In this document: piece by piece, positions 25,153-33,372 of the stretch
Position numbering within the stretch: position 1 is the first letter of the stretch
How the letters are laid out: each line of letters opens with the position of its first letter
Source: Bacteroidota bacterium
GTDB lineage: Bacteria; Bacteroidota; Bacteroidia; B-17B0; Aurantibacillaceae
DNA: 52,277 nucleotides
Assembly (NCBI GenBank): GCA_021323535.1
Contig: JAJONO010000025.1
Span: 1 to 52,277 of the forward strand
Reading direction: 5' to 3'
Notes under the pieces: model-generated
Databases searched by the model: none
What the model saw: the letters and a program-made list of their open reading frames with translations, nothing else
What the model was told of the DNA's origin: nothing
Made by a program: the position numbers and the translations under genes

Positions 25153-26610
25153 TTATTTTTCACTTACCATTCCTTCGAAGGTGAAAGGCTGTTCTGTTCC
25201 ACCACCACCGAGTTGGGTAGGACCATAATTTCCACCACCAACATAATTTTTCTCGATCGGGAAATAATAAGAAACGAGATAAGGAACACCAGGTACGCTG
25301 GCCACAAGACAACCGCCTTTGCCTTTACCTAATGGTTTTGGTGGAACGTAATTATCATCGGTACTTATAACGTAGTTGCCTGTAAAACCTACAAACACAA
25401 CAGTTGCGTTCGGAAAATCTTTTTTAAATCCTTTAATTGCAACGGCCTCCGCTTCTTTATCTACATAGGTTGCCGCTTTCTTTTTTCTGTCGAGGCTGTA
25501 AGAAGAAATGTTTTCTACGGTGTATTTTTTAACATCACCCAACTGCTGATTGAGTGTTACGAATACTTCATCATCAACAAACTCTAATCCTGCCGCTTTG
25601 TACGCTTTTTCATATTGTGAACGTATATCGTTTTTATATTTAGAATAAGCAGCCGGAAAATAGGCCCACTCCATAAAGCCTACACACAACAATGTGGCTC
25701 TTATTTCATTCTGACTGCTTTTTTTCATATCGTTAAATTCTTTGCTGAAAGAATAACGTGAATCTCTCAACTGGTCTTCAATAGATGCGGCAAGCGCTTT
25801 TTTAGCAAGTGTGTTTCTCTGCTCAGCCACTTCACGAAACACGCCTGGCTGCTTCGAATAATGATCGCTAAACCGGTTCACATATTTTGCTGATTTGGCA
25901 TTAGGATACTTTTCTTTGATGATCTTATCTAACTGTTCAAGCGTTTTGAGGTTTTGCCCAAGCTTTTCTTTATTGAGGCCCTCAGAAGTAGACGGATGTT
26001 CCGCAAGATAATAACATAATTGTCCTACCGCTTCTGTTGCGAAACTGCAATCTGCCATAAACTGTTTATACTTTTCTCCTTCTATTACACCAACCGCATC
26101 CTCTGCATCTTTTTTTGCTTTGGCCTCATCGGCTTTTTTCTTTTCTTCGGCTTCTTTCGCCTTCGCAATATTTACATTTGGTTTATCGGTAGCCTTCATG
26201 TCTTTAGGATAAACATATGTATAACCACTGGTTCCGTAATGCACCTGGTAACGCCCGGCGCTGCTGATCGGCGACGCTACATCTCCTTCTGTCCATTCCC
26301 CTCCATTAAGGAACAGAACCACATCTCCAACGTTATATACACCGGTTTGGTTAGCAGAAGCTGTTGCCGGAGCGGTACCTCCTGCAGGAGCTTTTAAACG
26401 CGCCGTAGTTACCCAGGTGTCGTATTTGCTATCATAACCATCATAATGGATCTTATATTTTTCTCCGCTCACCTCCATAATATATCCCGGATACCACCTG
26501 CCGTTTTCTTCGATCATGACTTTATCACTGGTTTTATAAGAGGCTTGAGCCGATACATCTATGGAGCAAATGATGCTAAAGAATAAAAAGAGTTTAAATG
26601 CTGTTTTCAT
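25153..26610 (-). CDS. secreted protein with two Tudor/agenet-like domains
   Basis: 485 residues. A signal peptide (about 1-23, ending DVSAQ) leads to a first Tudor/agenet-like domain at about 25-75, with DKVMIEENGRWYPGYIMEV and YKIHYDGYDSKYDTWV. A second, more divergent one is at about 88-140, with VGDVVLFLNGGEWTEGDV and YQVHYGTSGYTYVYP. A lysine/glutamate/alanine coiled-coil linker (about 145-170) and a long helical domain (about 180-420) follow, then a glycine-rich tail. In eukaryotes such domains read chromatin marks; exported bacterial versions have no defined ligand. First gene of a three-gene unit with two secreted proteins. Confidence 0.8.
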   Translation of the reverse strand: MKTAFKLFLFFSIICSIDVSAQASYKTSDKVMIEENGRWYPGYIMEVSGEKYKIHYDGYDSKYDTWVTTARLKAPAGGTAPATASANQTGVYNVGDVVLFLNGGEWTEGDVASPISSAGRYQVHYGTSGYTYVYPKDMKATDKPNVNIAKAKEAEEKKKADEAKAKKDAEDAVGVIEGEKYKQFMADCSFATEAVGQLCYYLAEHPSTSEGLNKEKLGQNLKTLEQLDKIIKEKYPNAKSAKYVNRFSDHYSKQPGVFREVAEQRNTLAKKALAASIEDQLRDSRYSFSKEFNDMKKSSQNEIRATLLCVGFMEWAYFPAAYSKYKNDIRSQYEKAYKAAGLEFVDDEVFVTLNQQLGDVKKYTVENISSYSLDRKKKAATYVDKEAEAVAIKGFKKDFPNATVVFVGFTGNYVISTDDNYVPPKPLGKGKGGCLVASVPGVPYLVSYYFPIEKNYVGGGNYGPTQLGGGGTEQPFTFEGMVSEK

Positions 26611-26751
26611 AACATGGGATTAAATATTCAGGTCTAAATTACTTTTGCTTTAGTTGCGCCGCCAGAAAAATGATGCATCGTACGGGTTTTGCGTATGAAC
26701 GATAGAAAACGGAGGATTATCGTTTGGCCCAATTAAACGGTTTCTGTGGAA

Positions 26752-26790
26752 AAAAGTAAACACACGCGGTGGGCACAGAAATAACGCAGA
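26752..26790. repeat. possible degenerate intergenic repeat fragment
   Basis: The stretch with CACGCGGTGGGCACAGAAAT and AACGCAGAG resembles the CACAGAG-type intergenic repeats of Bacteroidota, of which a better copy, in the other orientation, lies at 50676-50715. Weak similarity only. Confidence 0.25.
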
Positions 26791-26817
26791 GCAGCTTGGT
26801 TGGCCACACCACAAATT

Positions 26818-27501
26818 ATGCGCAAAATAAAACTGTTAAGCAGCTTGTTTTTTCTTCCTGTGCTTATAAAATCGCAGGATAGTATAAAACTCGTTCATCA
26901 TGAAATAGGATTTAACACCGTTTCACTGGTGAAGCAGGTCATCAGCAATAATCCAACATCCGCACTTCCACAACTCCCCTACGATTTTTTTTATAATGCT
27001 TATTACAAAGACAAATTTGGGATTCGTCTCGGTGCGGGTTTAAGTACCTCTTACACCGAAACAGAAATTCAGAATCAGCCGTACCCTCGCATTACCAATA
27101 AATTTACGATCAACACGCGCGGTGGACTTTCCTATAATTTTATCCATAACAAGAGAATCACTCTCAATGTATTTGCAGATTATGTAAGATCGGATACAAA
27201 AGATGAAACCATTGCTACTACTACCGTACAAACATTTCCGAATCCTACTCAAAGAATAACCACCGAAACCTCTGATAAAAGTACTGCCGAAGGAGCACAG
27301 GCGGGTGTTGGAATAAAGTTCAACATCTATAAACATTTAAGTCTGTATACTGAGGCTCCTTTAAGTTATACTACAAAAGTCTCTAAGTCCACGGTAAACA
27401 TAAACGATACCGGAACCAACAGCTGGTCGGTTTCTACAGTAAGAACTTCAGGACTTCTATTCTACATTCCCACTACCATATATCTTGTTTTACGTTTTTA
27501 A
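26818..27501 (+). CDS. predicted outer-membrane beta-barrel protein
   Basis: 227 residues from the ATG at 26818, which opens the signal peptide MRKIKLLSSLFFLPVLIKSQ; an in-frame TTG 18 bases upstream is less suitable. The mature part shows alternating strands with aromatic girdle residues (KFGIRLGAGLSTSYTETEI, KRITLNVFADYVRS, KHLSLYTEAPLSYTTKV) and a C-terminal strand ending in Phe (TTIYLVLRF), typical of BAM-assembled barrels. About ten strands can be imagined. It begins a plus-strand operon with the di-haem peroxidase 12 bp later and two lipoproteins, so it may be their outer-membrane partner. Confidence 0.8.
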   Translation: MRKIKLLSSLFFLPVLIKSQDSIKLVHHEIGFNTVSLVKQVISNNPTSALPQLPYDFFYNAYYKDKFGIRLGAGLSTSYTETEIQNQPYPRITNKFTINTRGGLSYNFIHNKRITLNVFADYVRSDTKDETIATTTVQTFPNPTQRITTETSDKSTAEGAQAGVGIKFNIYKHLSLYTEAPLSYTTKVSKSTVNINDTGTNSWSVSTVRTSGLLFYIPTTIYLVLRF

Positions 27502-27513
27502 AAATTTCTGATC

Positions 27514-28683
27514 ATGAAAATAAAAATTACAGTTTTCTCGTTTTTAATAGTTGCGTTTCTCATAACTGTTTCCTGCCATAAGAAACCAACGATTCATGAC
27601 AACGAAAATTATTCAGGCGGACCAATCCTCCCCGACGAGCCCTATGATTATCCAAGAACGGGAAATGATCATGCCGCTACTCTTGGCCGGGTTCTTTTCT
27701 ATGATAAAAACCTGTCGCTTAATAATACAATCGCGTGTGCCGGTTGTCACCAGCAATCAAAAGCGTTTTGCGATAACCAACAATTCAGCACTGGGTTACA
27801 AGACAAGGTAACGGGCAGAAACTCGCCCGGTATTTTTGCAAGAGACGGCAAAGTTTTTTGGGACGGAAGAGCCAACAACATGTTTGATCTTGTGTTACGT
27901 CCGATAAAAAATCACGTAGAAATGAAATTTGAGAATATAGACGCGTTAACTCAAAAGATATCACAGATTGGTTATTACAAAGAGCTTTTTGAAAAAGCGT
28001 ATGGTACAGATGCGATAGACAGTAATAAAATAAAAAACGCGATGGGAAATTTTCTTATGAACTTTACTTTTTCCAACAATAAATTCAATACGGGTAAAAT
28101 CAATTCATTTCAGAATTTTACAGCCTCCGAAACATTAGGAAAGGAGATTTTCTTTGGTAAAGGAAAATGTTCGCAATGCCATAAAGTTAACGATGATGGA
28201 ACAGGAACGGGTACAGGATATGGCTCCACTGTGCAAACCTTTAGTTTTAACATAGGCCTTGAACATGTTTATAAGGACAAAGGCATTGGAGAGATTACAA
28301 AGGACGAATACGATTATGGAAAATTTATAATCCCTGTTCTTTTAAATGTAGAATATACGGCGCCATATATGCACGATGGCAGGTTTAAAACTCTGGAAGA
28401 AGTTGTTGAACACTATAACAGCCAGCTTAAAAATCACGCGAACCTCGACTTCAGGCTTCGTGATCTGGGCGCCCTTAACAACGCTACTGAAACCGAAGTA
28501 TTAAACCAGCTTGATGTGAATAAGAACGGAAAAGTGGATCCTCCGGAAATGGCCGCTTATCCTCCAGCGCAATTGGGGTTAACGGTAGGAGAAAAAAAGG
28601 CGCTGGTTGATTTTCTGAAAACATTAAGCGACCCCACTATTTTCACCGAGAAAAAATTCAGCGATCCGTTTAATCCATACTAA
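27514..28683 (+). CDS. di-haem cytochrome c peroxidase / MauG-family lipoprotein
   Basis: 389 residues. Lipoprotein signal peptide with the lipobox cysteine in TVSCHKK (about residue 22). Two haem c sites are present: CAGCH (75-79) and CSQCH (219-223). Family blocks include LGRVLFYDKNLSLNNTIAC, GRNSPGIFARDGKVFWDGR, and the C-terminal YTAPYMHDGRFKTLEEVVEHYN. An insert LDVNKNGKVDPPEM (about 342-355) resembles a calcium-binding EF-hand loop. Di-haem enzymes of this family reduce peroxides or oxidise protein side chains or metals. Gene order barrel, peroxidase, twin lipoproteins suggests a periplasmic or outer-membrane redox function, perhaps on the neighbours. Confidence 0.92.
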   Translation: MKIKITVFSFLIVAFLITVSCHKKPTIHDNENYSGGPILPDEPYDYPRTGNDHAATLGRVLFYDKNLSLNNTIACAGCHQQSKAFCDNQQFSTGLQDKVTGRNSPGIFARDGKVFWDGRANNMFDLVLRPIKNHVEMKFENIDALTQKISQIGYYKELFEKAYGTDAIDSNKIKNAMGNFLMNFTFSNNKFNTGKINSFQNFTASETLGKEIFFGKGKCSQCHKVNDDGTGTGTGYGSTVQTFSFNIGLEHVYKDKGIGEITKDEYDYGKFIIPVLLNVEYTAPYMHDGRFKTLEEVVEHYNSQLKNHANLDFRLRDLGALNNATETEVLNQLDVNKNGKVDPPEMAAYPPAQLGLTVGEKKALVDFLKTLSDPTIFTEKKFSDPFNPY

Positions 28684-28694
28684 ACCATTTCTGA

Positions 28695-29501
28695 ATGAAA
28701 GCAGTGTACATAATGATTATTATTTCAGTTGCAATAACATCCTGCAATAAAAAACGCATCGAGATAAAAAACGAAACTCTGGTAAGCGGAGAAATGAAAC
28801 AGGGACTTCCGGAAAATTTCAGGGAGATAAACGGGTATTTTTACTCATCCTATGTTTTGTACCTGGCGAATGGATATTTTTACATAAATCAGTATTCAAC
28901 CCTAAGCGATCCGGCAAAAAATATTATGCCGGGTTACAGCCATTTTTTTGACCAGGTGTCTTACATCAACCCGAAGTATTACGGAAATGTAGACGTTGGG
29001 GTTGTTACAGCAGACAACATAATACTAAGTAAAAACACATTTTCTCCCAGCCTGGTATATTCGGGAGGAAAGCAAACATATCAAAGCTGTAAGGGGCGCC
29101 ATTGTTTATGGTCCATAGAAGGGAACCGATCGTTTAAACCTATTGAAGTACAATCCCTCCGAACTTATCCCGAGCTGGTTATTGGCACGATTCCGGCAAA
29201 CATACAGAAAAGTGAAGGTGTAACGTTTAACCTCGAAGGTATTGCCTCTGATTACGATTCACTTGTGGTGGGCATCTCGGAGCCAAACTCAGCGTCCAAT
29301 ATAGTCACAAAATCATTCGGACCAGGAGCGAAGAGCGTCACATTTAAGCCCTCGGATTTCGAAAACTTTAATTCTACAACTACTGTTTATGGTAGTTTAT
29401 TTTTCAACACGCATAATTATTGTCACCAGTTAATTGATAACAGGATGTACGTGTTCGAACAATCCAATAAATGTGTAAGAAGTATTATGATCAACCCTTA
29501 A
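28695..29501 (+). CDS. lipoprotein of unknown function, first of a tandem pair
   Basis: 268 residues with a lipobox near residue 17 (AITSCNKKR). Unrecognised family. It shares with the next gene a common plan: GLPENFREINGYFYSS against GLPPDITKLDGYLYSG, KNIMPGYSHF against KNLTSGYNHY, GNVDVG against GNIDVG, GNRSFKPIEV against GNKSFKPLDV, and a final CVRSIM against CTKWVM. The two are therefore tandem paralogues. Encoded 11 bp after the peroxidase and 2 bp before the second copy. Confidence 0.8.
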   Translation: MKAVYIMIIISVAITSCNKKRIEIKNETLVSGEMKQGLPENFREINGYFYSSYVLYLANGYFYINQYSTLSDPAKNIMPGYSHFFDQVSYINPKYYGNVDVGVVTADNIILSKNTFSPSLVYSGGKQTYQSCKGRHCLWSIEGNRSFKPIEVQSLRTYPELVIGTIPANIQKSEGVTFNLEGIASDYDSLVVGISEPNSASNIVTKSFGPGAKSVTFKPSDFENFNSTTTVYGSLFFNTHNYCHQLIDNRMYVFEQSNKCVRSIMINP

Positions 29502-29503
29502 GT

Positions 29504-30313
29504 GTGACGATTCGTTTTTTTATATTTATTTTTATTTCGGTTTTGCTGTTTTCCTGCAAAAAGCGGAAGGTGGTTATCGAAGATGATCCTCCGGCTGTTA
29601 ATGTAGCCATGCAGGATGGCCTACCGCCCGATATAACAAAACTTGACGGGTATCTTTATTCAGGTTATGTAAACAATCCCAGTAACGGAAACTACGACCT
29701 TCTTACCTATGGTGTTTTTGCGGAGCCTGAAAAAAATCTTACTTCGGGTTATAACCATTATACAAATTCATTCGACTGGTCGCTAACAACGCGGCTTGGG
29801 AACATAGATGTTGGTGATGTAAGCGTTAATAAAAATAAATTAAGCAAAATGATGAATACGCCAAATCTTATTTATACGTACGGAATTTATTCTCAGTTCA
29901 TAAGCAATTCAATACGCTGGTTTAGCGAAGGAAATAAATCATTTAAACCACTTGATGTAACTCTTGAAAACCTCCCGCTGTTTACTCCGCGAGTAAAAGG
30001 CGATACTCTTTCAACAGTTATAAAAAGTAAATCCTACGTGTTAAATTCCGACTCTGTTGCTACCGGGTTCGACAGCCTGGTTGTGATCATTTATGATTGG
30101 TCGTCGAGTCCGGTTAATACACGCAAGGCGATAAAAAAGGGAAGTAAAACGATCACATTTAATGCAGAAGACTTTAAGGATTTTAGCCCGGGAAACACAT
30201 GGTTATCATTTCAGATTTTTGCATTCAGGTATTCCTATTGTACCATTGAAAACAAAACCATTTTATTTGAGCTTTCAAACAAATGCACAAAATGGGTAAT
30301 GTCAAAGAACTAA
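29504..30313 (+). CDS. lipoprotein of unknown function, second of the tandem pair
   Basis: 269 residues from GTG at 29504, two bases after the stop of the first copy. The frame opens further upstream at an ATG (29471), but the GTG leaves exactly a lipoprotein signal (TIRFFIFIFISVLLFSCKKR), so it is preferred. The mature sequence is homologous to the gene before it over its full length. Its TAA stop overlaps the TAG of the convergent gene by four bases (CTAA at 30310-30313). Function unknown; context links it to the peroxidase and barrel. Confidence 0.8.
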   Translation: MTIRFFIFIFISVLLFSCKKRKVVIEDDPPAVNVAMQDGLPPDITKLDGYLYSGYVNNPSNGNYDLLTYGVFAEPEKNLTSGYNHYTNSFDWSLTTRLGNIDVGDVSVNKNKLSKMMNTPNLIYTYGIYSQFISNSIRWFSEGNKSFKPLDVTLENLPLFTPRVKGDTLSTVIKSKSYVLNSDSVATGFDSLVVIIYDWSSSPVNTRKAIKKGSKTITFNAEDFKDFSPGNTWLSFQIFAFRYSYCTIENKTILFELSNKCTKWVMSKN

Positions 30314-31632
30314 GCTATCTGGCCCTGTAATTGAAACATTCCTGTCAGCTTCATTCCTTTTGTTAGTTCACGAAAGCGCATGTTCCCCGGAGTAACATAC
30401 ATATCAATGGTGAAGAAATCTTTTACTTCGTGGGTAATAAGACGCACTTTCATAATATAGCCTTTAAGACTGTTGTTTGAAAGAAGAGAAGTTTCCCTGA
30501 AATCTTCAAGCTCACCAATGAAATCGAAGCAGGCATAATGCGCCATGTCTTTGTTTGGCATATACGCTGTAAAATCTTCGCTGTACTTTGTTTCGCCGCT
30601 GTTGTCGATCTTGTAATTGTCTAAAACAAAAACGATCCCGCTTAGTTTCATATCCAGATTTTTATTCGCGTGATAAAAATCTCTTTTCTCAGCATAATCT
30701 GTGGCAAAATATTTAATACCAAAAGTATCTCTGCCCCCACCGGTAATAATAGCCTCAACATTATCTACATTTTCCCATTCATTGATTTCTTTATTACCAA
30801 CTGGAATACTGTAGTTTGTTTTTATAACAGGCATGATGGTTTTAGCCTTACCGTATTTTGAAACAGCTTTGAAAGAAACGTCTGCAAAATCGAGATAATG
30901 TGAGCTCACCCCATGATCTGATGTAACGCCGGGAGAAGTAAAAGCAAACGCGAAATGTTCCTGTAATACATTTGATCCGCTGCCGTTCCTGAAATTTTCG
31001 AAACCAAAAATGCCCGACCAGGTATCGCTCATGCTGTAGGTGTTCGATTTTTTAATTTTAATTCCCGCAGGACTTTCAATCACATCAGAAGTTATTTCTA
31101 CCCGTTCCTGGAAATAATCTTTTCCCCGAACCGGTTTTGCACTAAAAATAAAAGAGTTTTGTTCTTCCGAAAATTCAGCGGAAAAAGTATAATTATAGCC
31201 TTCCCTGTCATGAGTGTAAGGAAATGCAAGGTAACCTTTTCTGTTTCCCGGAAAATTATAGCGAACAGAAATTGCTTTTAATTCCTCATCGCTGTTGGCA
31301 ATTTTGTGATTATTATCGTTATTGAATTGTGAGTGATAAAGCACCACGTAAGACCGTATTTCATTTCGGGATAATCTACCCGAAAGGTCTTCTTCAAGTT
31401 TAAGAATAGCCTGTTCTGCTGAAAGCGTATAACCGTCTTTTCCGTTCGTAAACAAAAAGCCTGTTATTTCCCCATTGGTTTTTTCATAGGCTGAAACGGG
31501 GGCAAAATTTCCGTTCTGCTGCAGAGTTATAAAGTTAACGACATACTCATTGTATTTTTTGAAGGAAGAAAATAAATCTGGAGGAAGGTTTTTATCCTCG
31601 TTTTTTTTGTTGAAGAAATCGAATAATCCCAT
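30310..31632 (-). CDS. conserved hypothetical protein (440 aa), cytoplasmic
   Basis: No signal peptide; starts MGLFDFFNKKNEDK. Mostly beta-strand with repeated aromatic residues (GYNYTFSAEFSEEQNSFIFS, SVRYNFPGNRKGYLAFPY). Segments GGGRDTFGIKYFATDYA and YACFDFIGELEDF near 305-390 look conserved, but no family was recognised. It ends a long minus-strand run, 37 bp after the RpoA-CTD-like gene, and its stop overlaps the stop of the convergent lipoprotein gene. Confidence 0.7.
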   Translation of the reverse strand: MGLFDFFNKKNEDKNLPPDLFSSFKKYNEYVVNFITLQQNGNFAPVSAYEKTNGEITGFLFTNGKDGYTLSAEQAILKLEEDLSGRLSRNEIRSYVVLYHSQFNNDNNHKIANSDEELKAISVRYNFPGNRKGYLAFPYTHDREGYNYTFSAEFSEEQNSFIFSAKPVRGKDYFQERVEITSDVIESPAGIKIKKSNTYSMSDTWSGIFGFENFRNGSGSNVLQEHFAFAFTSPGVTSDHGVSSHYLDFADVSFKAVSKYGKAKTIMPVIKTNYSIPVGNKEINEWENVDNVEAIITGGGRDTFGIKYFATDYAEKRDFYHANKNLDMKLSGIVFVLDNYKIDNSGETKYSEDFTAYMPNKDMAHYACFDFIGELEDFRETSLLSNNSLKGYIMKVRLITHEVKDFFTIDMYVTPGNMRFRELTKGMKLTGMFQLQGQIA

Positions 31633-31669
31633 AGAAAGTGAAGGTAGGATTTTTTCGTTCGTGATAAAG

Positions 31670-31960
31670 TTATTTCTTTCGGAAGGAGAACCCTTTTGAA
31701 CCCATAGCTTGTTTTAACTTAGGGATGGTTGTTTTTCCTATTCCATGAAGGGAGAGAATTTCGGCCTCGGTATGGGCCGAGAGTTTTTCCAGGGAAACAA
31801 TACCAACGTTTTCTAATGCTCTCCTCGCGGGCGCAGAAAGCAACGATAAGAATCCGTCCTTTGGTTTACGATCTGCTTCGCAAACAGGGCAAGTAGGACA
31901 ATCACTGCTTTTATAGTATTGATGTCCGTTTTTACAAACGCGCAATGTTCCTTTCGACAT
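31670..31960 (-). CDS. zinc-ribbon protein with RNA-polymerase-alpha-CTD-like helix-hairpin-helix domain
   Basis: 96 residues. The N-terminal 30 residues carry a likely zinc ribbon (Cys8, GH, then CPTCPVC). The remainder (about 38-92) matches the C-terminal domain of the RNA polymerase alpha subunit: LLSAPARRALENVGIVSLEKLSAHTEAEILSLHGIGKTTIPKLKQ, seen as SAPARRALEN, LSLHGIGK and TIPKLKQAM. This helix-hairpin-helix unit binds DNA or transcription activators in RpoA; stand-alone small versions occur in Bacteroidota and are not characterised as far as I know. Confidence 0.85.
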   Translation of the reverse strand: MSKGTLRVCKNGHQYYKSSDCPTCPVCEADRKPKDGFLSLLSAPARRALENVGIVSLEKLSAHTEAEILSLHGIGKTTIPKLKQAMGSKGFSFRKK

Positions 31961-32013
31961 TTTAAATCTTTGGTTTTATGGGATCCAGATCTTTTTTATT
32001 CTTAAAAACACAA

Positions 32014-32655
32014 TTATTTTTTCTTTGCAATAAAAATGAGGGTGACTAATGTTGAGTCGTCGGCTTTATTAAAATGCACACGCGATTGTTCCACTACATC
32101 GAAATTATTTTTTTCCAGGAAAGCACGTAAATAATTTTCTTCGTGATAATACACATGAAACTTTCCTTTTCCATCAGTGGTATCTTCAAAGCCCGATTTA
32201 CTGTAGCTGTCCTCAATGACGCTGAAATAAAAAATTCCGTTCTCATTTAGTAAAGCGTGGCAATCCTTTATCTGTTGTTCGCATTCTTCTTTGGAAAGAT
32301 AAGGCATGCAGAATCCTGAAATTATAGCGTCGAATTTTTGTGAGAGGTTACCAATTTTCCTTGCATCCATCACTTCAAATGTTGCAGCAGGATTATTTTT
32401 TTTTGCCAGCGCAATCATGTTTGGAGCGGCGTCAATAGCAAAGATTTTAAAATCGGGCCTCTTTTTAAGAAGGTAACGTGTAATGTTACCGGGCCCACAA
32501 CCAATTTCCAATATCGCGGCATTTTGTTTTTTTACAAGTCCACAAAATGAAACGTAAGACGGATCATAACTGTCCAGATCCATGAATTTATCTTCATAAG
32601 CCTGGGCAAGTCTGTCGTATGCCTCAATAGTAAGTGTATATTTATCGTCGCTCAT
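32014..32655 (-). CDS. class I SAM-dependent methyltransferase
   Basis: 213 residues. Motif I is ILEIGCGPGNITRYLL (about 47-62), followed by the acidic end of strand 2 (FAIDAAPNMIALAKKN), the ATFEVMDARKI strand 3 segment and the FDAIISGFCMPYLS motif-IV region. Rossmann-fold methyltransferase of the Methyltransf_11/25 type. The substrate cannot be read from the sequence. Its start lies 1 bp after the stop of the small membrane protein gene upstream. Confidence 0.9.
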   Translation of the reverse strand: MSDDKYTLTIEAYDRLAQAYEDKFMDLDSYDPSYVSFCGLVKKQNAAILEIGCGPGNITRYLLKKRPDFKIFAIDAAPNMIALAKKNNPAATFEVMDARKIGNLSQKFDAIISGFCMPYLSKEECEQQIKDCHALLNENGIFYFSVIEDSYSKSGFEDTTDGKGKFHVYYHEENYLRAFLEKNNFDVVEQSRVHFNKADDSTLVTLIFIAKKK

Positions 32656-32656
32656 T

Positions 32657-32878
32657 TTATTTTAAGGGATTAAAAAGACTTGTGCTTGTTACAAGAACAA
32701 AACACGCAAGAAGATACCAGTATTCCTGCGCTCTGAAAATATTTTCCATTGTATCGGAATAACAAACAGTAAGAATCACACTGAGGACAAACCACCCAGA
32801 AAGAGCACAAACAAAAATGATCATTCTTTTTTTGAATGAAAGAGAACGCATAGCTTTAAACCGATCGAGGAGTGACAT
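32657..32878 (-). CDS. small membrane protein (73 aa)
   Basis: Start taken at ATG 32878 (MSLLDRFKAMRSLSFKKR); the frame remains open upstream but that part overlaps the neighbouring lipoprotein gene. Two predicted membrane helices (about 19-40 and 50-68) with a positively charged N-terminus inside. No recognised family. It is one base from the methyltransferase gene and so is probably co-transcribed. Confidence 0.6.
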   Translation of the reverse strand: MSLLDRFKAMRSLSFKKRMIIFVCALSGWFVLSVILTVCYSDTMENIFRAQEYWYLLACFVLVTSTSLFNPLK

Positions 32879-32937
32879 GAAGATTAAAATTACAAAAGGT
32901 TTTCTGCTGCGGCAAATTATGATTGGCGGAAGGAATT

Positions 32938-33366
32938 TTATTGCGCGATCCTGTAAAACGTGATCCATTCCAGTCCGTTAAGAAGCGTGGTTTTTAAAAC
33001 CATTCTACGGTCAACCGTGTAAGTTTTGGCCTGGAGCGTTTCGTAATCTTTCGCGGGAACAATATTCACGCCTTTCATATCGGCGGTGAGCCATTCTTTT
33101 ACTTTGAATTTAGTGCCGCCTATCCACATTTTTAATTCGAAGGGGCTGTACTTTATGGGGCCGCTGTAACGATTATCTTCTACAACGCTTTCATAAACAC
33201 GATACGTTGCTTTACCATCGGGATAAACAATGATCCACATCTGGCGATCCTTTTCTTCATGTGCCACCCAGGTGCCAACAAGATCGGGATCGTACTTCAA
33301 TGCTTTTTTCTTGATACAACCGCAGAAGCAAATCAGAGATAAAAAAATAAATACCAGCTTTTTCAT
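32938..33366 (-). CDS. small lipoprotein, lipocalin-like pattern
   Basis: 142 residues with lipobox cysteine near residue 17 (CFCGCIKKK). The mature part begins YDPDLVGTWVAHEE and continues with strands typical of the lipocalin-like/META-like small domains (WIIVYPDGKATYRV, final WITFYRI). The protein at 41008 has the same layout (DKNYIGTWAEEGKKG...FYRTSE), suggesting a scattered paralogous family. The gene is 6 bp after the DUF-like membrane protein at 33373. Confidence 0.75.
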   Translation of the reverse strand: MKKLVFIFLSLICFCGCIKKKALKYDPDLVGTWVAHEEKDRQMWIIVYPDGKATYRVYESVVEDNRYSGPIKYSPFELKMWIGGTKFKVKEWLTADMKGVNIVPAKDYETLQAKTYTVDRRMVLKTTLLNGLEWITFYRIAQ

Positions 33367-33372
33367 TTCGTT

